Shown here: positions 34,071-43,545 of the stretch, one piece after another | Numbering within the stretch: position 1 is the stretch's first letter | Layout: the number at the start of each line of letters is the position of its first letter | Origin: JAEYKI01 sp036679405 | Lineage (GTDB): Bacteria; Bacillota; Clostridia; Christensenellales; Christensenellaceae | Assembly (NCBI GenBank): GCA_036679405.1 | Contig: JAVBVZ010000015.1 | Coordinates: 186,001-250,000 of the forward strand | DNA: 64,000 nucleotides | Direction of reading: 5' to 3' | The notes under the pieces: model-generated | What the model saw: only the letters and a program-made list of their open reading frames with translations | Database searches by the model: none | Told to the model about the DNA's origin: nothing | Program-made: the position numbers and the translations under genes

Positions 34071-35726
34071 TTACAAAGCCCCCTTCCGCATACGGTCCGC
34101 AATCATCTCTCCGGTCATCTGCCGTCCGTCATATTTTAAAATACTGCCGCCGCAGACGATTCCCGTTTCCTCACGGATCAGGCCCGCAAACTGTCCGGTA
34201 GCATTTTGCTCCACATTCACAATCGTCTTGGCCTGCGCGGCTTTTTCCAAAAGCCGTTTTTGCGGAAGCGGGTACACGTCTCCAAAAACCAGCGCTGCAA
34301 TTTTTTTGCCTTCTTCCCCAAGCATTTCCACCGCTTCGGCAAGCGGGCCGTACATGGACCCCCACCCGATCAGCAGCGTATCAAAATCTTCGCCGCCCAA
34401 AAAATCCGGCTCCATCGGCTGAAAAGACTTAAGCTTGCGCATGCGTTTTTCCACCATGCTGTTCCTGACTTCGGCCGATTCGGTAATCCAGCCTTTTTCA
34501 TCATGCTCGTCACTGTCCGCATATACCAGATGCGCGCTCTGTCCGGGAGCCAGCCTAGGGGATATGCCGCTTTCGGTAATCCGGTAGCGCAAATACTCTT
34601 CTCCTTCCGGCACCCCTTCGGGCCCGGCCTTTGTGATCCTGCCCAGATCGAACGGCTTGACCGTCGCGGATGAATCCGCCAGATACTGGTCGGACAAAAG
34701 CAAGACCGGCACCTGGTAGCGTTCGGCCAGCGCAAGCGCCCGCGCCGTTGTATAAAATGAATCCTCATGATTTTTAAACGCAATCACAATCCTTGGAAAT
34801 TCGCCCTGCGACGCGGATATCACAAACTTCAAATCTCCCTGCTCGGTGCGCGTTGGCAATCCTGTTGCCGGCCCGGGGCGCTGCACATCCACAATCACCA
34901 GCGGCGTTTCGGATATCCCCGCCAGTCCAAGCCCTTCCACCATCAGGGAAAATCCGCCGCCCGACGTGCCCGTCATGGCCCGCGCGCCAGCAAAAGAAGC
35001 GCCGATCGCCATATTAACCGCGGCAATTTCATCTTCGGCCTGTTCCACCACCATCTCCGCCTCCCCGCTTTTTGAAGCCAGGTATTCCATAATAGCGGTA
35101 GAAGGAGACATCGGATACGCGGCGTAAAACTGGAGCCCTCCCGCAATTGCGCCCAGCGCCACCGCCTGGCTGCCCGTCACGTTCATCCATTTTGAAAAAC
35201 GCCCGGACCTGCATGGATAACGCTCTTCTGCCAGATCATGCCCCTTGCGGATGGCCTGCAGATTGATATCCAAATATTTTTCTTTCAGGCTCGCGCCCAA
35301 AACGTCTTTTGCATATGTAAGCTTTTCGCTGAAGAGTTTTAAAACAATCCCCACCGCAATCGTGCCCGCTACCCGCGGGTTTCCGATCTCTTTGGCCATT
35401 TCGGCCATCGGCACCTTCAGCGCCCGGGGATCTTCCACTTTTATATGGCTGTCGCACAGGATAAATCCATTTTCCTTAAGGTCGCCCTTATGCAAAAGAG
35501 CCGTATCCTCATCCAAAGCAATAATGCCGTCCAGCCGGTCTGAATGAGACCGTACAACGCTCTCTCCAAAACGGATCAGCGAAAAATTGTGCCCGCCACG
35601 CACACGGGACATCACATCCCGCACGGTCAGAACATTATAACCCGCGCGCTTGAGCATTTTTTCCAAAACGGCCGCCGTTGTGTCTATTCCCTGTCCGGCA
35701 GCGCCGCCGATTAAAAGATTATACAT
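34071..35726 (-). CDS. korA: 2-oxoacid:ferredoxin oxidoreductase subunit alpha with fused gamma domain
   Basis: The ATG at 35726 with AGGAG upstream gives 551 residues; a frame open to 35768 has no site. Residues 1-180 are the gamma domain (YNLLIGGAAGQGIDTTAAVL), and the rest is the alpha pyrimidine-binding and domain II region (GSQAVALGAIAGGLQFYAAYPMSPSTAIMEYL, TGTSGGGFSLM). This is the common KorA layout in anaerobes. A delta ferredoxin subunit is not encoded here, so a free ferredoxin is presumably used. A desulfoferrodoxin gene lies just upstream. Confidence 0.92.
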   Translation of the reverse strand: MYNLLIGGAAGQGIDTTAAVLEKMLKRAGYNVLTVRDVMSRVRGGHNFSLIRFGESVVRSHSDRLDGIIALDEDTALLHKGDLKENGFILCDSHIKVEDPRALKVPMAEMAKEIGNPRVAGTIAVGIVLKLFSEKLTYAKDVLGASLKEKYLDINLQAIRKGHDLAEERYPCRSGRFSKWMNVTGSQAVALGAIAGGLQFYAAYPMSPSTAIMEYLASKSGEAEMVVEQAEDEIAAVNMAIGASFAGARAMTGTSGGGFSLMVEGLGLAGISETPLVIVDVQRPGPATGLPTRTEQGDLKFVISASQGEFPRIVIAFKNHEDSFYTTARALALAERYQVPVLLLSDQYLADSSATVKPFDLGRITKAGPEGVPEGEEYLRYRITESGISPRLAPGQSAHLVYADSDEHDEKGWITESAEVRNSMVEKRMRKLKSFQPMEPDFLGGEDFDTLLIGWGSMYGPLAEAVEMLGEEGKKIAALVFGDVYPLPQKRLLEKAAQAKTIVNVEQNATGQFAGLIREETGIVCGGSILKYDGRQMTGEMIADRMRKGAL

Positions 35727-35812
35727 AGTCTCTCCTTTTGTGTCTTTGTCCCAAAAAGAGTGTAGCAAAGGGCCCCCAAATAACTAGGGACCCTTTTTTT
35801 CAAAATCTGCGG

Positions 35813-36187
35813 TTAAAAATCCGCCTTCCAAAGGCCATGCACATTACAGTACTCATAAACCGTCCCCGAAGCCGCATCTTCAAATGCCGCCACCGGCTGT
35901 CCGCCCGGTTCTAAAAATTTGATATCCAGCTTATCGCCCGAAACCAGCGCTACCCACATAATATAATGTTCGGGAAGCATGGGATGCAGGGTAGACCCAA
36001 CCTGCGCCTTCACTTTTCCGCCCTCACGGGTCACGACCGGCACATGTTTTTCCTGCGCCGCATCGGTAGTATTGGCTTTCAGTTCGGTCATGTTCTGCCC
36101 GCAGCATACCAGCGTTCCGCCTCCCTTATGGATCAGCGCAACAATGTTGCCGCATTCTTCACAACGATAAAATGTAACTTCTTTCAT
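35813..36187 (-). CDS. dfx: Desulfoferrodoxin (superoxide reductase)
   Basis: The 124-residue protein has both iron centres: the desulforedoxin-like Cys4 site (CEEC at about 9-12 and the paired CC at about 28-29) and the superoxide-reducing centre II with His ligands in EKHVPVV and TLHPMLPEHYIMWV and the terminal Cys/His YCNVHGLW. It reduces superoxide to peroxide without making oxygen, complementing the nearby rubrerythrin. The ATG at 36187 follows AGAGG. A hairpin with a C-A mismatch and flanking A/T runs lies at about 35769-35800, before korA. Confidence 0.94.
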   Translation of the reverse strand: MKEVTFYRCEECGNIVALIHKGGGTLVCCGQNMTELKANTTDAAQEKHVPVVTREGGKVKAQVGSTLHPMLPEHYIMWVALVSGDKLDIKFLEPGGQPVAAFEDAASGTVYEYCNVHGLWKADF

Positions 36188-36293
36188 GACTCATACCTCT
36201 TTTCAATCAATAATATTTTATTCATTTTTTAAACGGTCTGGTTTGGGCCGTTTTTTCAGATATAAATAAAAGGAATCGGTCTTCTGATACTGC

Positions 36294-37586
36294 TTAAAGG
36301 TTATAAAAAGCGCGCCGGCCTCCAAAAACAGCTCCTTCTCCAAGCTCCCTTTCTATCGCCAAAAGACGGTTATACTTGGAAACCCGCTCACTGCGGGAAG
36401 GAGCACCGGTTTTGATTTGTCCCGCGTTCACCGCCACCGCCAGGTCGGCGATGGTCGTATCGGCCGTTTCACCCGAACGGTGGGAGATCACGGCTGTATA
36501 TCCCGCGTTCTGGGCCGTCCGGATGGCGCTCAGCGTTTCGGTAAGCGTACCGATCTGGTTTAATTTGATCAATATGGAATTGGCTACATCCATGCCTATT
36601 CCCTTTTCAAGACGCGCCGTATTGGTTACAAAGAGATCGTCTCCCACCAGCTGTACCCGTCCTTTGAGCCTTGCAGTCAGCTGTTTCCAGCCTTCCCAGT
36701 CTTCTTCGGCCAGGCCGTCTTCCAAAGAAATAATGGGGTATTTCTGTGTTAAGGCCTCCCAGTGGTCAATCAGCTCGCCGCTGGTCATGCGGACGCCTTT
36801 TTTAGGCAAAAAATACGAGCCGTCTTTTTGATACCATTCGCTGGATGCAGGATCCATGGCAATCATAAAATCACTGCCCGGCTTATAACCGGCTTTTTCA
36901 ACAGCTGTAAGAATTGCCGCCAGAGCCTCTTCATCGCCGTCCAAATCAGGCGCGAATCCGCCTTCGTCCCCAACGGCGGTAGAAAGCTTACGGCCGGAGA
37001 GCACCTGTTTTAAATTGTGAAAAACTTCGGCGCACCAGCGCAGGCCCTCTGCAAAGCTGGGAGCCCCGATGGGCATTACCATAAATTCCTGGGCGTCTAT
37101 ATTGTTTCCCGCATGAGCGCCGCCGTTTAAAATATTCATCATGGGCAGGGGAAGCTCCCGCGCCACCGCGCCGCCCAAATAACGGTACAAAGGAATCTGG
37201 AGCGCGTCGGCCGCCGCACGGGCCGCCGCCAGCGAAACGGAAAGAATCGCATTCGCACCCAGTTTGGATTTATTCGGTGTTCCGTCCAAAGCGATCATCG
37301 CGCTGTCCAGCGCATACTGATCCAGCGCGTCCATACCCCGGATACCGTCTGCAATAGCGGTATTTACATTCTCGGCTGCGCGCAGGACCCCTTTTCCCAA
37401 ATACCTTTTGGCGTCGCCATCCCGCAGCTCTACCGCTTCAAATTCGCCGGTAGACGCACCCGAAGGCACGGCGGCCGTGCCCACAGCGCCGCAGGCCAGC
37501 GTTACCTCGGCCTGCAGGGTGGGATTCCCCCGCGAATCGAGTATTTCAGATGCAACTGCAGTTTCAATGGAAGTGGAACTTATCAT
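36294..37586 (-). CDS. eno: Enolase
   Basis: The ATG at 37586 follows AAGGAGAG and gives a 430-residue protein, the normal bacterial length; the open frame extends to 37778 but that part is not enolase-like. Motifs: ASEILDSRGNPTLQAEV at the start, GASTGEFEAVELRD, the catalytic Glu in GLAEEDWEGW, the magnesium ligands in MDPASSEW, SLEDGLAEEDWE and LVGDDLFVTN, and the signature SHRSGETADTTIADLAVAV with the catalytic Lys in ILIKLNQIG. It interconverts 2-phosphoglycerate and phosphoenolpyruvate. It stands alone here rather than in a gap-pgk-tpi-pgm cluster. Confidence 0.96.
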   Translation of the reverse strand: MISSTSIETAVASEILDSRGNPTLQAEVTLACGAVGTAAVPSGASTGEFEAVELRDGDAKRYLGKGVLRAAENVNTAIADGIRGMDALDQYALDSAMIALDGTPNKSKLGANAILSVSLAAARAAADALQIPLYRYLGGAVARELPLPMMNILNGGAHAGNNIDAQEFMVMPIGAPSFAEGLRWCAEVFHNLKQVLSGRKLSTAVGDEGGFAPDLDGDEEALAAILTAVEKAGYKPGSDFMIAMDPASSEWYQKDGSYFLPKKGVRMTSGELIDHWEALTQKYPIISLEDGLAEEDWEGWKQLTARLKGRVQLVGDDLFVTNTARLEKGIGMDVANSILIKLNQIGTLTETLSAIRTAQNAGYTAVISHRSGETADTTIADLAVAVNAGQIKTGAPSRSERVSKYNRLLAIERELGEGAVFGGRRAFYNL

Positions 37587-37698
37587 AATTGATCTCTCCT
37601 TTCCCTTTACATACCACAATTTGTGCAAACCAAAACAATTTTTATTGTCTAAAAAGAAAGATTTGTCTTTATAAAATTTTAAAAGAAAAAAGGGGGTT

Positions 37699-38784
37699 TT
37701 ACCTGAACATGTCCTCGGCCGTATTATCAGGGTCTTTATTTTCCGCGTTGTAGTAAACTGTTTGCGTCGGGAACGCAAACTCTATCTCCCGCTTTTCAAA
37801 TTCTTCTTTGATCCTGAAATTGACTTCCTGATGAATATCCCTGTAGGTATTATAATCGTTTGAAAGGATATAATAAACAATCCTGAAATTCAGGCTGTAA
37901 TCGCCGTAGGACGTAAAATGCGCACGGTCAAAAGTTGTTTTTTCCATGCTTACAATGATCTCTTTGAGCAGCCCGGGAATCTCTTTCAGTTTTTCAACAG
38001 GAGTATCATACGTGACGCCCAGGCCGAACGCCACCCGGCGCATCTCCATTCTCTTGTAATTCTGCACACGGGAATTTGTGATATCTTTATTGGCAAAAAT
38101 AAGCTGTTCGCCGTCCAGGCTGCGGATGCGCGTGGTTTTTATGCCCGTATCCTCCACGGTTCCGGCCATATTGCCCACTACAATAAAATCGCCCACCTCA
38201 AACGGTTTGTCAAACAGGATCGCAAAGCAGCTGAAAACATCCTCCAGCACGGCCTGCGCGGCAAAAGCAAACGCAACGCCCCCGATCCCCAATCCGGCAA
38301 TCAGCGCCGTCACATCGACGCCCAGATTTTCCAGCAGCAAAAGCAGGGCGATCGCCCAAATAAAAATTTTGATCAACGTGCCGATCCATCTCAAGGCCAT
38401 CGCGCTTACTTCTTTGTTTTGTTTTTCCCAGTATATATTCAAGAAAAACAGGATCACGGAAGATGCAAACATAGGCCCTAAAATGGCAGCCAAAACCATC
38501 CCCACCACATTGGCGGCGTTGGCAAGGTCCGGGCTTAGGGTCAAAATCTGCAAATCTAAAAGCAGCACGCTGTAATAAATAATGGGCATCAGGTAATGGC
38601 GCAGCGCCCGCACCAGCTGGTCGTCCATCTTTGTCTCGGTACGAAGCGCCCACCGCTTCATTATTTTTAATATAAAACGCTTCAAAAACGTTACCGCCAC
38701 CATACTGGCTGCGACGGCAACCACAAATATCAGATAATCTAAAATCGTATTTCCAAAGAAAGTCTGATTAAAAAAGTCCTGCAC
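37699..38784 (-). CDS. MscS-family mechanosensitive channel
   Basis: The 361-residue protein has an N-terminal set of four or five hydrophobic helices and the MscS core: pore helix region GVDVTALIAGLGIGGVAFAFAAQAVLEDVFSCF, then the beta domain PFEVGDFIVVGNMAGTVEDTGIKTTRIRSLDGE and the C-terminal vestibule. It releases solutes under hypo-osmotic stress. The start is GTG at 38784, about six bases after GGTGG. It is downstream of no obvious partner; a bidirectional terminator separates it from the DUF4173 gene. Confidence 0.93.
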   Translation of the reverse strand: MQDFFNQTFFGNTILDYLIFVVAVAASMVAVTFLKRFILKIMKRWALRTETKMDDQLVRALRHYLMPIIYYSVLLLDLQILTLSPDLANAANVVGMVLAAILGPMFASSVILFFLNIYWEKQNKEVSAMALRWIGTLIKIFIWAIALLLLLENLGVDVTALIAGLGIGGVAFAFAAQAVLEDVFSCFAILFDKPFEVGDFIVVGNMAGTVEDTGIKTTRIRSLDGEQLIFANKDITNSRVQNYKRMEMRRVAFGLGVTYDTPVEKLKEIPGLLKEIIVSMEKTTFDRAHFTSYGDYSLNFRIVYYILSNDYNTYRDIHQEVNFRIKEEFEKREIEFAFPTQTVYYNAENKDPDNTAEDMFR

Positions 38785-38973
38785 AAAATACCACCTTCAA
38801 CGTTTTTTATATGCCGTGTTTCCCGGCGCATATACACATATAGGGTACCATATTGCGGGGGTTTTTTCAAATTCCGCTCTTCGTCCGGCGCCCTTCAGGG
38901 CGCACCCGGATACGCAGAAGATCATGCGGAACGTTCTTTTAAAAAACGCTTTTGCGCAAAGGCGCGCAGGCAT

Positions 38974-39003
38974 AAAAAAGCCGCCTTGCAAGGCGGCTTT
39001 TTT
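38974..39003. terminator. Bidirectional terminator
   Basis: AAAAAAGCCGCCTT and AAGGCGGCTTTTTT form a perfect 14-bp stem with a 2-base centre, 20 bases after the stop of the DUF4173 gene. Confidence 0.88.
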
Positions 39004-39023
39004 GCTTTAAGACAAATCCCGTT

Positions 39024-40517
39024 CTACCCATTCGTTATATAGGTTTCCGCCCGCTCAAAAATATCACCGTATTTTTGAATCCACTGTTTTGCCTCTTCCC
39101 TCGAAACATTGTAATATTGCCACCCCTCCGCTTTCTCTACCCCCTGTTTTACGGAAAAAAGTCCGCGGTTCATATGGTAATACGCATACGGATCGGCTGT
39201 TTTGGCCTCCGGCAGAGCGTCCGCATAATACGGAAGCGCATCCACGGAAAGCTGCGTCAGATATACAATATCCGCCGCCTGTCCGCCTATTGCAATATTC
39301 TGCCTTGCAATAAAAGCATCCACATTCATAAAATTGAGCGCAATATAACAGAGCATCCCTACCGCAAATATTCCTTTTTTTACGTTTACCCCGGGCCGCA
39401 CCAGCCCTGCGATCAGCACGCCGAACACACCGGCTGTCGCCACCATAAACGCCTGCGTGAATATTCTTAAAATACTGAAAGAATAGGCCTGTTCATACAA
39501 ACTCATGCGCCAGAAGGCAGACACAAGAACCACTTCGGTCAAAGCGCATAATATTACCAAAGCCGCCCGGACCGGCCGGCTTCCTTCCCCGAAAGAAGCG
39601 GTCGTCCTGTTTACCAGAAAAACCAGCACGGCAACGATCACAGCCACGCCTACCAGCTGCCAGAAGCCGTTTTGCGCATAGGTGGCATAGGTAAACCCTT
39701 CAGGAACCTTTCCGGCAAAAAGATATGCAAATTGAAAGGCGGCAAACACGGAAAGAACCGCATCTAAGGAAAACGCCAGGAGCAAAACGGCGATCCGGCT
39801 AAAGCGCACCGCCGGTCTCTCAACCCTTACCGTACCCGGTTTTCTCACATGAAGCGAATAGTTAAGCCCTGCCGCCAGGAAAAAAAGGACCGCCCCCACG
39901 ATCAGATATCCTGCAATATCCGCCATATCCACTCCGCGCAGCGCATCTTTAATCATTTTTGAAAACGCGGCGTCGGCGGACATCAAAAGCGCAACGACCA
40001 CCGCCAGTACCGGGATCGTAATACCAATCCCGATCAGCACGCCGGTCATGCTGCGCCCTTTCCTTTTTTGTCCGATCTCCGAAAAAGCGCCTTTCATACC
40101 GGCAAACGTATATCCCATCCATACAACGCCTGCGTCGCCCACCGCCTGCACCGAAAAGAGAGATTCTTTTTGTCCGGTCAGCATATACCTGATCTGCGCG
40201 CCCGTCAGTACGGCGATCAAAAATCCATTGATGGAAAGAAGGATCAAATTATTAAAAAGCATAAACGTGAGCCCCAGAAGAACCACCGCCGCAGTCTGGA
40301 ACAGGCTTGTGCGCAGCGCATACAAAAACCGGCTTTTAAACGCCGCCAGCATACACGCATAAAGCACGCCGATAAAAATAAGCACGCCCACGCCCATGGG
40401 GATCCCTTTAAAAACGCTGCCGTACAGCAATACCAGGAACGCCGCCGTAATCCCGCCGGAAAACAGCAGGACCTGCCGGGTTCCCGCGCCCGGTACCTGA
40501 AAGTTTTTGGTTTCCAT
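39024..40517 (-). CDS. DUF4173 polytopic membrane protein
   Basis: The 497-residue protein has about twelve hydrophobic segments and a short hydrophilic C-terminus (SVKQGVEKAEGWQYYNVSREEAKQW). The pattern, including FMNVDAFIARQNI and LSVDALPYYADALPE, resembles DUF4173/DUF4153 proteins. Function unknown. The ATG at 40517 follows AGGAGG and lies three bases after a small XRE regulator gene, itself behind a DUF2975 membrane protein, so the three form one operon. Confidence 0.85.
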   Translation of the reverse strand: METKNFQVPGAGTRQVLLFSGGITAAFLVLLYGSVFKGIPMGVGVLIFIGVLYACMLAAFKSRFLYALRTSLFQTAAVVLLGLTFMLFNNLILLSINGFLIAVLTGAQIRYMLTGQKESLFSVQAVGDAGVVWMGYTFAGMKGAFSEIGQKRKGRSMTGVLIGIGITIPVLAVVVALLMSADAAFSKMIKDALRGVDMADIAGYLIVGAVLFFLAAGLNYSLHVRKPGTVRVERPAVRFSRIAVLLLAFSLDAVLSVFAAFQFAYLFAGKVPEGFTYATYAQNGFWQLVGVAVIVAVLVFLVNRTTASFGEGSRPVRAALVILCALTEVVLVSAFWRMSLYEQAYSFSILRIFTQAFMVATAGVFGVLIAGLVRPGVNVKKGIFAVGMLCYIALNFMNVDAFIARQNIAIGGQAADIVYLTQLSVDALPYYADALPEAKTADPYAYYHMNRGLFSVKQGVEKAEGWQYYNVSREEAKQWIQKYGDIFERAETYITNG

Positions 40518-40520
40518 CTT

Positions 40521-40730
40521 TTATTCCTCCTCTTCGTACTCCAGCAAATCACCCGGAGTGCATTTCAAAACCCCGCACAAGGCGTTCAAAGTAGAAAAAC
40601 GGATCGCCTTGCATTTGTTGTTTTTCAATATGGAGAGATTGGCAAGCGAAATATCAACTTTTTCTGAAAGCTCATTTAAGCTCATCTTGCGCTTTGCCAT
40701 CATTACATCCAGATTCACAATGATCGCCAT
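40521..40730 (-). CDS. Small XRE/Cro-type HTH regulator (YozG-like)
   Basis: The 69-residue protein is little more than a helix-turn-helix: MAKRKMSLNELSEKVDISLANLSILKNNKCKAIRFSTLNALCGVLKCTPGDLLEY. Such mini-regulators are very often paired with DUF2975 membrane proteins, which may hold them at the membrane or control their activity. It lies between the DUF2975 gene (13 bases upstream) and the DUF4173 gene (3 bases downstream). Confidence 0.93.
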   Translation of the reverse strand: MAIIVNLDVMMAKRKMSLNELSEKVDISLANLSILKNNKCKAIRFSTLNALCGVLKCTPGDLLEYEEEE

Positions 40731-40743
40731 TTCTTTTCCCCCT

Positions 40744-41190
40744 TCAAACCGTCAGGTCTACGTCTTCCTTGTACTCGATTGCCTTGCCTACCAGATACGC
40801 AAGGATCCGTGCGCAAAAAACCCCCAGAAGCAATATGATCATGCAAAGCAGTTTTGAAAAAGAGGGCACGTAACACATGATAAATCCAAAATCCGCCGCC
40901 AAAAATAAAAGCGACCATGAAAGTGTTTTCAGGCGCTGCACATTTTGCAGGGTGAAAGCCATATCCCTTCCCACCGTGCCGATCAGCGTCCGAAGCCCCC
41001 AGAAAAACCAGAAGATCAGCGCGCCCCCCGCATAATAAAAGATCAGCGTGGGCGCCACATAAATAAAATAGCCCGTAACCTGATCCAAAACAAACGGCAG
41101 CAGCACCAACGCGGTGATCGTGGCGGCCATCAGGGCGATCAGCACGCCGTTTATACAGCTCAGCATCAAAAGAAAACGTTTATCTTTCAT
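40744..41190 (-). CDS. DUF2975 membrane protein
   Basis: From the ATG at 41190 (AAAGGATGG upstream) the protein is 148 residues with four predicted transmembrane helices (LMLSCINGVLIALMAATITALVLL, FIYVAPTLIFYYAGGALIFWFFWGL, LSWSLLFLAADFGFIMCYV, LLCMIILLLGVFCARILAYLV). The frame extends upstream to 41310 but that part is low-complexity and contains the promoter region, where TTTTTCAATAA-like units recur. It is the first gene of the DUF2975-XRE-DUF4173 operon. Confidence 0.88.
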   Translation of the reverse strand: MKDKRFLLMLSCINGVLIALMAATITALVLLPFVLDQVTGYFIYVAPTLIFYYAGGALIFWFFWGLRTLIGTVGRDMAFTLQNVQRLKTLSWSLLFLAADFGFIMCYVPSFSKLLCMIILLLGVFCARILAYLVGKAIEYKEDVDLTV

Positions 41191-41308
41191 TTTGGGAAAA
41201 CCATCCTTTGAAGATTTTTTTATGATTATAATCCTGCATTTAGAATATGTCAATAAATATTTATTGTTTTTCAATAAATATATTTTGTTTTTCAATAATT
41301 TCGGGCAC

Positions 41309-41331
41309 AAAAAAAGCAGGCCGAAGCCTGC
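41309..41331 (-). terminator. Terminator of the PAS-GGDEF-HD-GYP gene
   Basis: GCAGGC-CGAA-GCCTGC with a T-run on the minus strand lies ten bases after the stop at 41341. Confidence 0.82.
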
Positions 41332-41340
41332 GTTTTCAAC

Positions 41341-43545
41341 TTACTGGAGCCACTGCTTTGAAAAAAAGGCCGCCCGCATAGCTCCCACCACCGCCGGATC
41401 GAACAACGTACCGCTGTGGAGTTCAATTTCCGCCATTGCCTCCTGCGGGCTCAGCTTACTGCGGTAGGGCCGGGGATGCGTCATTGCGTCATATGCGTCT
41501 GTCACCGCAAGGATACGGGAAAAAAGCGGAATTTTCTCTTTTTTGAGCCCCTGCGGATATCCTTTTCCGTCCCATCTTTCATGATGATATAAAATATAGT
41601 CGGCAATGCCCGTCAATTCGGCGGAAGCCCGTGCGATCCGATACCCCATTTCCGGATGCCGGCGCACTTCCTGCCACTCCTCTTCGCTCAGTTTTTCCGG
41701 TTTCATGATCACATTCCGGGGGATTGCGATCATACCGACGTCGTGCATAACGGCCGCAAGCTCAAGCTCTTCCAGTTTTATCTTGGGAATGCCCAGCTGC
41801 GCGCCGATCAGCTGGCAATAGCGGACCATACGCTGTCCATGCTCCTGTTCTTCCAGGTTCTGCTCAAACAGCGTATTGCGTATAGAGCTTATAATAGCGC
41901 TCTGTATGCTCCTGCTTTCCAGCAGCTTGGCCTTGTACATATTGTTTTCCGCTTTTTGGATTGTTTTGTATATTCCTTCGCTTCCGTCCACATCCGTAGC
42001 GCTTCCTATGGAAATACTGGGCAGGATCACCTGCTCGCTGTTTACTTTTTTCTCCCGGCTGCAAGCGTCATGGATACGCGCAATGATCTTTTCCGCATCC
42101 TTTTCATCCGTTTTGGATAAGCAGACCATAAATTCATCGCCGCCCCAGCGCGCAGCCAGCGCGCTATCCGGACAGTTGGTTTTCAGGATGCGGGCAATGG
42201 TCCTGAGCAGCTCATCCCCCTGGGCATGCCCAAAAAGGTCGTTCGTCAGCTTAAGACCGTTCACATCCCCCATGAGCACGGAAACCGGCTGTTTGAAATT
42301 CTTTTCGATCCGGTTGATCGACTGCTCAAAATACATGCGGTTATAAAGCCCGGTCAGCTGGTCATGGTACGTTAAGTAGCGGATGCTGTCGTCATAACTT
42401 TTCTTCTCGGTCACATCCCGGAAAACCATGACCACGCCGGTGGTCCGCCCCTGCGCGTCTTTGATGGGAGCGGCGCTGTCCGCAACACTCCGCACGCCGC
42501 CCCTCTTGTCCGTTAAAACCGCATGATTCCTAAGGCCGCTCACCCGGTTGGTGAGCAGCGCCTTTTCAATCGGGTTTGGGACAGGCTGGCCGTCTTCTTC
42601 GGCAGAAATACGGAAGACTTCCAAAAAAGGCTTTCCCCGTGCCTCTTTTTGCGTCCATCCGGTCATTTCTTCGGCCGCCGTATTCATCAGCTGTATCCTC
42701 TGGCGCACGTCCGTCGTAATAACGCCGTCGCCCAGCGACTGCAGCGTCACCCTGAAGTATTCCTTTTCGGTATAAATGGCTTCTTCCATTTGCCTGCGCT
42801 GCGTAATGTCGGTCGTCAGAAATGCAAATTTTCCCTTTTCGGGTATAAACGCCAAAATACTGAAATACCGGCCCAGGCGCGGCGAATACCTTTCCAGCTC
42901 TACCGCCCCTCCCGTCTGGATTGTTTTCTTGTAAGCGTCGAATAAATATTCTTCCATATACGGAAAAGACCCGCGCATGCTTTTGCCCAGATAATCTTCT
43001 TTTTTCCGGCCGCTCATCTTTTCATAGGCGGGGTTTATCTCCAGATAAATAAAATCTTCGGCTTCTCCGTTTGCGTCAAAAACCACATCGCACAGCACAA
43101 AACCCGAAACCATGCTTTCAAACAGCATCCGGTAGCGCTCCGCATTGACGCGCGCTTCCCGCTCCGCCTCTTTTTGCCGGGTAATGTCCACCGAAAATAA
43201 AAACAGGTAGGGTTCTCCGGATCCTTCCATCTGTATAGGTTTTTTATGCGTCAAAAGATACAAAGGCTTGCCCGTATCATTTTCAATGATCTCCTCAAGA
43301 ATCAGAGGTTTCCCGCTTTTAAGAACATAAGCGTCGTCTCTGCGGTATTTTTCCGCTGTTTCCCGCGGAAAATAATCAAGATCCGTTTTGCCGGCCAATT
43401 CTTCAAAATCCGCGCCAATAAACTTGGCAAAGCTTTTGTTTGCAACAATAAACCTGCCGCGGGCGTCTTTCACAGCCAGGATTGCGTCCATGCCGTCCAG
43501 AATTGCGGGCAACATTTTTTGAAAATCAAGTTTGTCTTTCGTCAC
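41341..43545 (-). CDS. Sensor protein with PAS repeats, GGDEF and HD-GYP domains
   Basis: The 734-residue protein has three PAS-type sensor domains (about 8-125, 131-250, 258-380), a GGDEF domain (about 385-545; RWGGDEFMVCLS near 470) and an HD-GYP phosphodiesterase domain (about 555-734; MHDVGMIAIP near 602, HHERWDGKGYP near 657). GGDEF makes cyclic di-GMP and HD-GYP breaks it down, so the net activity is set by PAS signals; both sets of signature residues look intact. No transmembrane segment is seen, so it is cytoplasmic. GTG start at 43545 with GGAGG upstream. Confidence 0.93.
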   Translation of the reverse strand: MTKDKLDFQKMLPAILDGMDAILAVKDARGRFIVANKSFAKFIGADFEELAGKTDLDYFPRETAEKYRRDDAYVLKSGKPLILEEIIENDTGKPLYLLTHKKPIQMEGSGEPYLFLFSVDITRQKEAEREARVNAERYRMLFESMVSGFVLCDVVFDANGEAEDFIYLEINPAYEKMSGRKKEDYLGKSMRGSFPYMEEYLFDAYKKTIQTGGAVELERYSPRLGRYFSILAFIPEKGKFAFLTTDITQRRQMEEAIYTEKEYFRVTLQSLGDGVITTDVRQRIQLMNTAAEEMTGWTQKEARGKPFLEVFRISAEEDGQPVPNPIEKALLTNRVSGLRNHAVLTDKRGGVRSVADSAAPIKDAQGRTTGVVMVFRDVTEKKSYDDSIRYLTYHDQLTGLYNRMYFEQSINRIEKNFKQPVSVLMGDVNGLKLTNDLFGHAQGDELLRTIARILKTNCPDSALAARWGGDEFMVCLSKTDEKDAEKIIARIHDACSREKKVNSEQVILPSISIGSATDVDGSEGIYKTIQKAENNMYKAKLLESRSIQSAIISSIRNTLFEQNLEEQEHGQRMVRYCQLIGAQLGIPKIKLEELELAAVMHDVGMIAIPRNVIMKPEKLSEEEWQEVRRHPEMGYRIARASAELTGIADYILYHHERWDGKGYPQGLKKEKIPLFSRILAVTDAYDAMTHPRPYRSKLSPQEAMAEIELHSGTLFDPAVVGAMRAAFFSKQWLQ

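Noticed and set aside
37587..37778. 64-codon N-terminal extension of enolase
   Set aside because: Not similar to enolase, low complexity, no ribosome-binding site; the ATG at 37586 gives the standard 430 residues.
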